Shown: positions 5,636-6,010 of the stretch, one piece after another
How the letters are laid out: every line of letters begins with the position of its first letter
Numbering within the stretch: position 1 is the stretch's first letter
NCBI GenBank assembly: GCA_937858165.1
Contig: CALLZA010000844.1
Span: 1-6,010, forward strand
Direction of reading: 5' to 3'
Source of the DNA: an uncultured Ardenticatenia bacterium
Lineage (GTDB): Bacteria > Chloroflexota > Anaerolineae > Promineifilales > Promineifilaceae
Length of the DNA: 6,010 nt
Translations under genes and position numbers: made by a program
The notes under the pieces: model-generated
Told to the model about the DNA's origin: nothing
Database searches by the model: none
What the model saw: only the letters and a program-made list of their open reading frames with translations

Positions 5636-5883
5636 CAGTGAGACTCGATGATCTGAAGTGCGGCGTCGAGGGCGTTCTCGGCGATGAGGTCGGGCTGGCG
5701 CTTCCAGCCGGACATCCAGTACTGGATTTCGCCAAGCCCGTAGCCCGTTTTCACGAGGCACGCGCGGGCGCCCACGTTCCAGGCGAGTTCGAGGTCGCCG
5801 AGACGATCGCCAAGGCGCGCGAGATCAACGATCGGCCCGTCCTCATCGACTTCATCGTGGGCGCCGATGCCCAGGTGTGGCCG
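5635..5883 (-). CDS. gmhB: GmhB-like HAD phosphatase, C-terminal part only
   Basis: The last 82 residues of a HAD-family phosphatase are present, with the N-terminus lost at the right-hand adapter. The segment ARLGDRLGDLELAWNVGAR (22-40 of the fragment) is the HAD motif with the acidic pair GD and D that hold Mg2+ (family form VGDR-D-E-A--AG). CLVKTGYG (42-49) is the strand and TGYG turn typical of heptose-bisphosphatase GmhB and histidinol-phosphatase relatives. The enzyme would remove the C7 phosphate from heptose 1,7-bisphosphate, the step after the kinase encoded next, and that adjacency is the main reason for choosing GmhB. Its TGA overlaps the kinase ATG by one base. The full family length is about 180-190, so slightly under half is present. 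The apparent upstream residues ending GLGDVYKRQ are translated adapter, not protein. Some other HAD phosphatase remains possible. Confidence 0.72.
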   Translation of the reverse strand, partial: RPHLGIGAHDEVDEDGPIVDLARLGDRLGDLELAWNVGARACLVKTGYGLGEIQYWMSGWKRQPDLIAENALDAALQIIESH

Positions 5884-5960
5884 CTGTCTCTTATACACAT
5901 CTCCGAGCCCACGAGACCGTACTAGATATCGTATGCCGTCTTCTGCTTGAAAAAAAAAAA
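5884..5960 (+). other. Illumina Nextera right adapter: transposase end, i7 index, P7, A-run
   Basis: CTGTCTCTTATACACATCT (5884-5902) is the reverse complement of the Tn5 mosaic end. CCGAGCCCACGAGAC (5903-5917) is the Nextera read 2 arm. CGTACTAG (5918-5925) is an 8-base index, the one I know as i7 N702. Positions 5926-5949 match the P7 complement ending GCCGTCTTCTGCTTG with one mismatch (A for C at 5928). Positions 5950-5960 are eleven A, matching the flow-cell spacer. This is synthetic DNA. Confidence 0.98.
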
Positions 5961-6010
5961 CACAACTGGTATACGCATGAGGACAAGTGACTAAGACCAC
6001 TAGCAGCAAA
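5961..6010. other. Low-quality bases beyond P7
   Basis: These fifty bases after the P7 A-run show no recognisable feature. By position they are outside the library molecule, so they are probably signal from a read that had run off its template. They should be trimmed and not searched as genome. Confidence 0.8.

Noticed and set aside
5057..5641. A single 194-codon plus-strand gene running past the junction
   Set aside because: Only the first 94 or so codons look like CofC; the rest is the antisense reading of the heptose kinase, so it is a chimeric frame.
5015..5761. A 248-codon minus-strand gene covering the kinase
   Set aside because: It begins upstream within the phosphatase frame and ends as antisense of cofC. 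The kinase itself starts at 5635 and ends at the junction.
215..5883. CRISPR array, tRNA, rRNA, insertion sequence or defence system
   Set aside because: No spaced direct repeats, no tRNA cloverleaf with CCA-type acceptor, no rRNA signature and no transposase or nuclease motifs were seen on either strand.
5635..6009. A minus-strand protein starting MLLVVLVTC with a membrane-like N-terminus
   Set aside because: Its first 42 residues are translated adapter and read noise; only the part inside 5883 is biological.

Overview
The window is an assembled contig rather than uninterrupted genome. Both ends carry Illumina Nextera library sequence. On the left, a T-run, P5, an 8-base i5 index and the transposase end run to position 214. 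On the right, the mirror-image transposase end, an i7 index, P7 and an A-run start at 5884. Outside these lie apparently meaningless low-quality bases (1-135 and 5961-6010). Real biological DNA is therefore about 215-5883. Any protein read across these boundaries has an artificial tail.

Most of the insert (215 to about 5338) looks like one GC-rich bacterial genome. From left to right it holds: a lipoprotein with a META-type domain (minus strand, C-terminus lost at the adapter); a 350-base spacer with a good promoter; complete cofD for coenzyme F420 biosynthesis; an alpha/beta hydrolase fused to a LuxR-type DNA-binding domain; a converging gene on the minus strand for a berberine-bridge-type FAD oxidoreductase; a 336-base divergent spacer with a perfect TATAAT; and the first 94 or so codons of cofC, the partner of cofD. 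CofC makes the activated phospho-acid guanylyl donor that CofD joins to Fo, so these two genes belong to one pathway although two unrelated-looking genes separate them. The FAD oxidoreductase and the hydrolase-LuxR protein have no proven link to F420. The gene content and the lack of strong Shine-Dalgarno sites would suit a Chloroflexota (Anaerolineae/Caldilineae-like) or actinobacterial-like organism from an environmental sample. I lean to Chloroflexota, but this is inference from family knowledge only.

Near 5331-5345 the cofC frame stops looking like CofC. The opposite strand becomes the interior of a heptose kinase (hldE), preceded by the end of a heptose-bisphosphate phosphatase gene (gmhB); the two overlap as TGATG. 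Two unrelated genes cut mid-domain and meeting tail to tail, in a contig with untrimmed adapters, point to a chimeric join with DNA from another locus or organism. A real rearrangement is less likely.

I do not see a new defence or mobile system here. The most interesting biological signals are the -10-like hexamers lying 6-10 bases from the start codons of four genes, which suggests leaderless or near-leaderless transcripts, and the hydrolase-LuxR fusion. The most important practical signals are the adapter ends and the chimeric junction.
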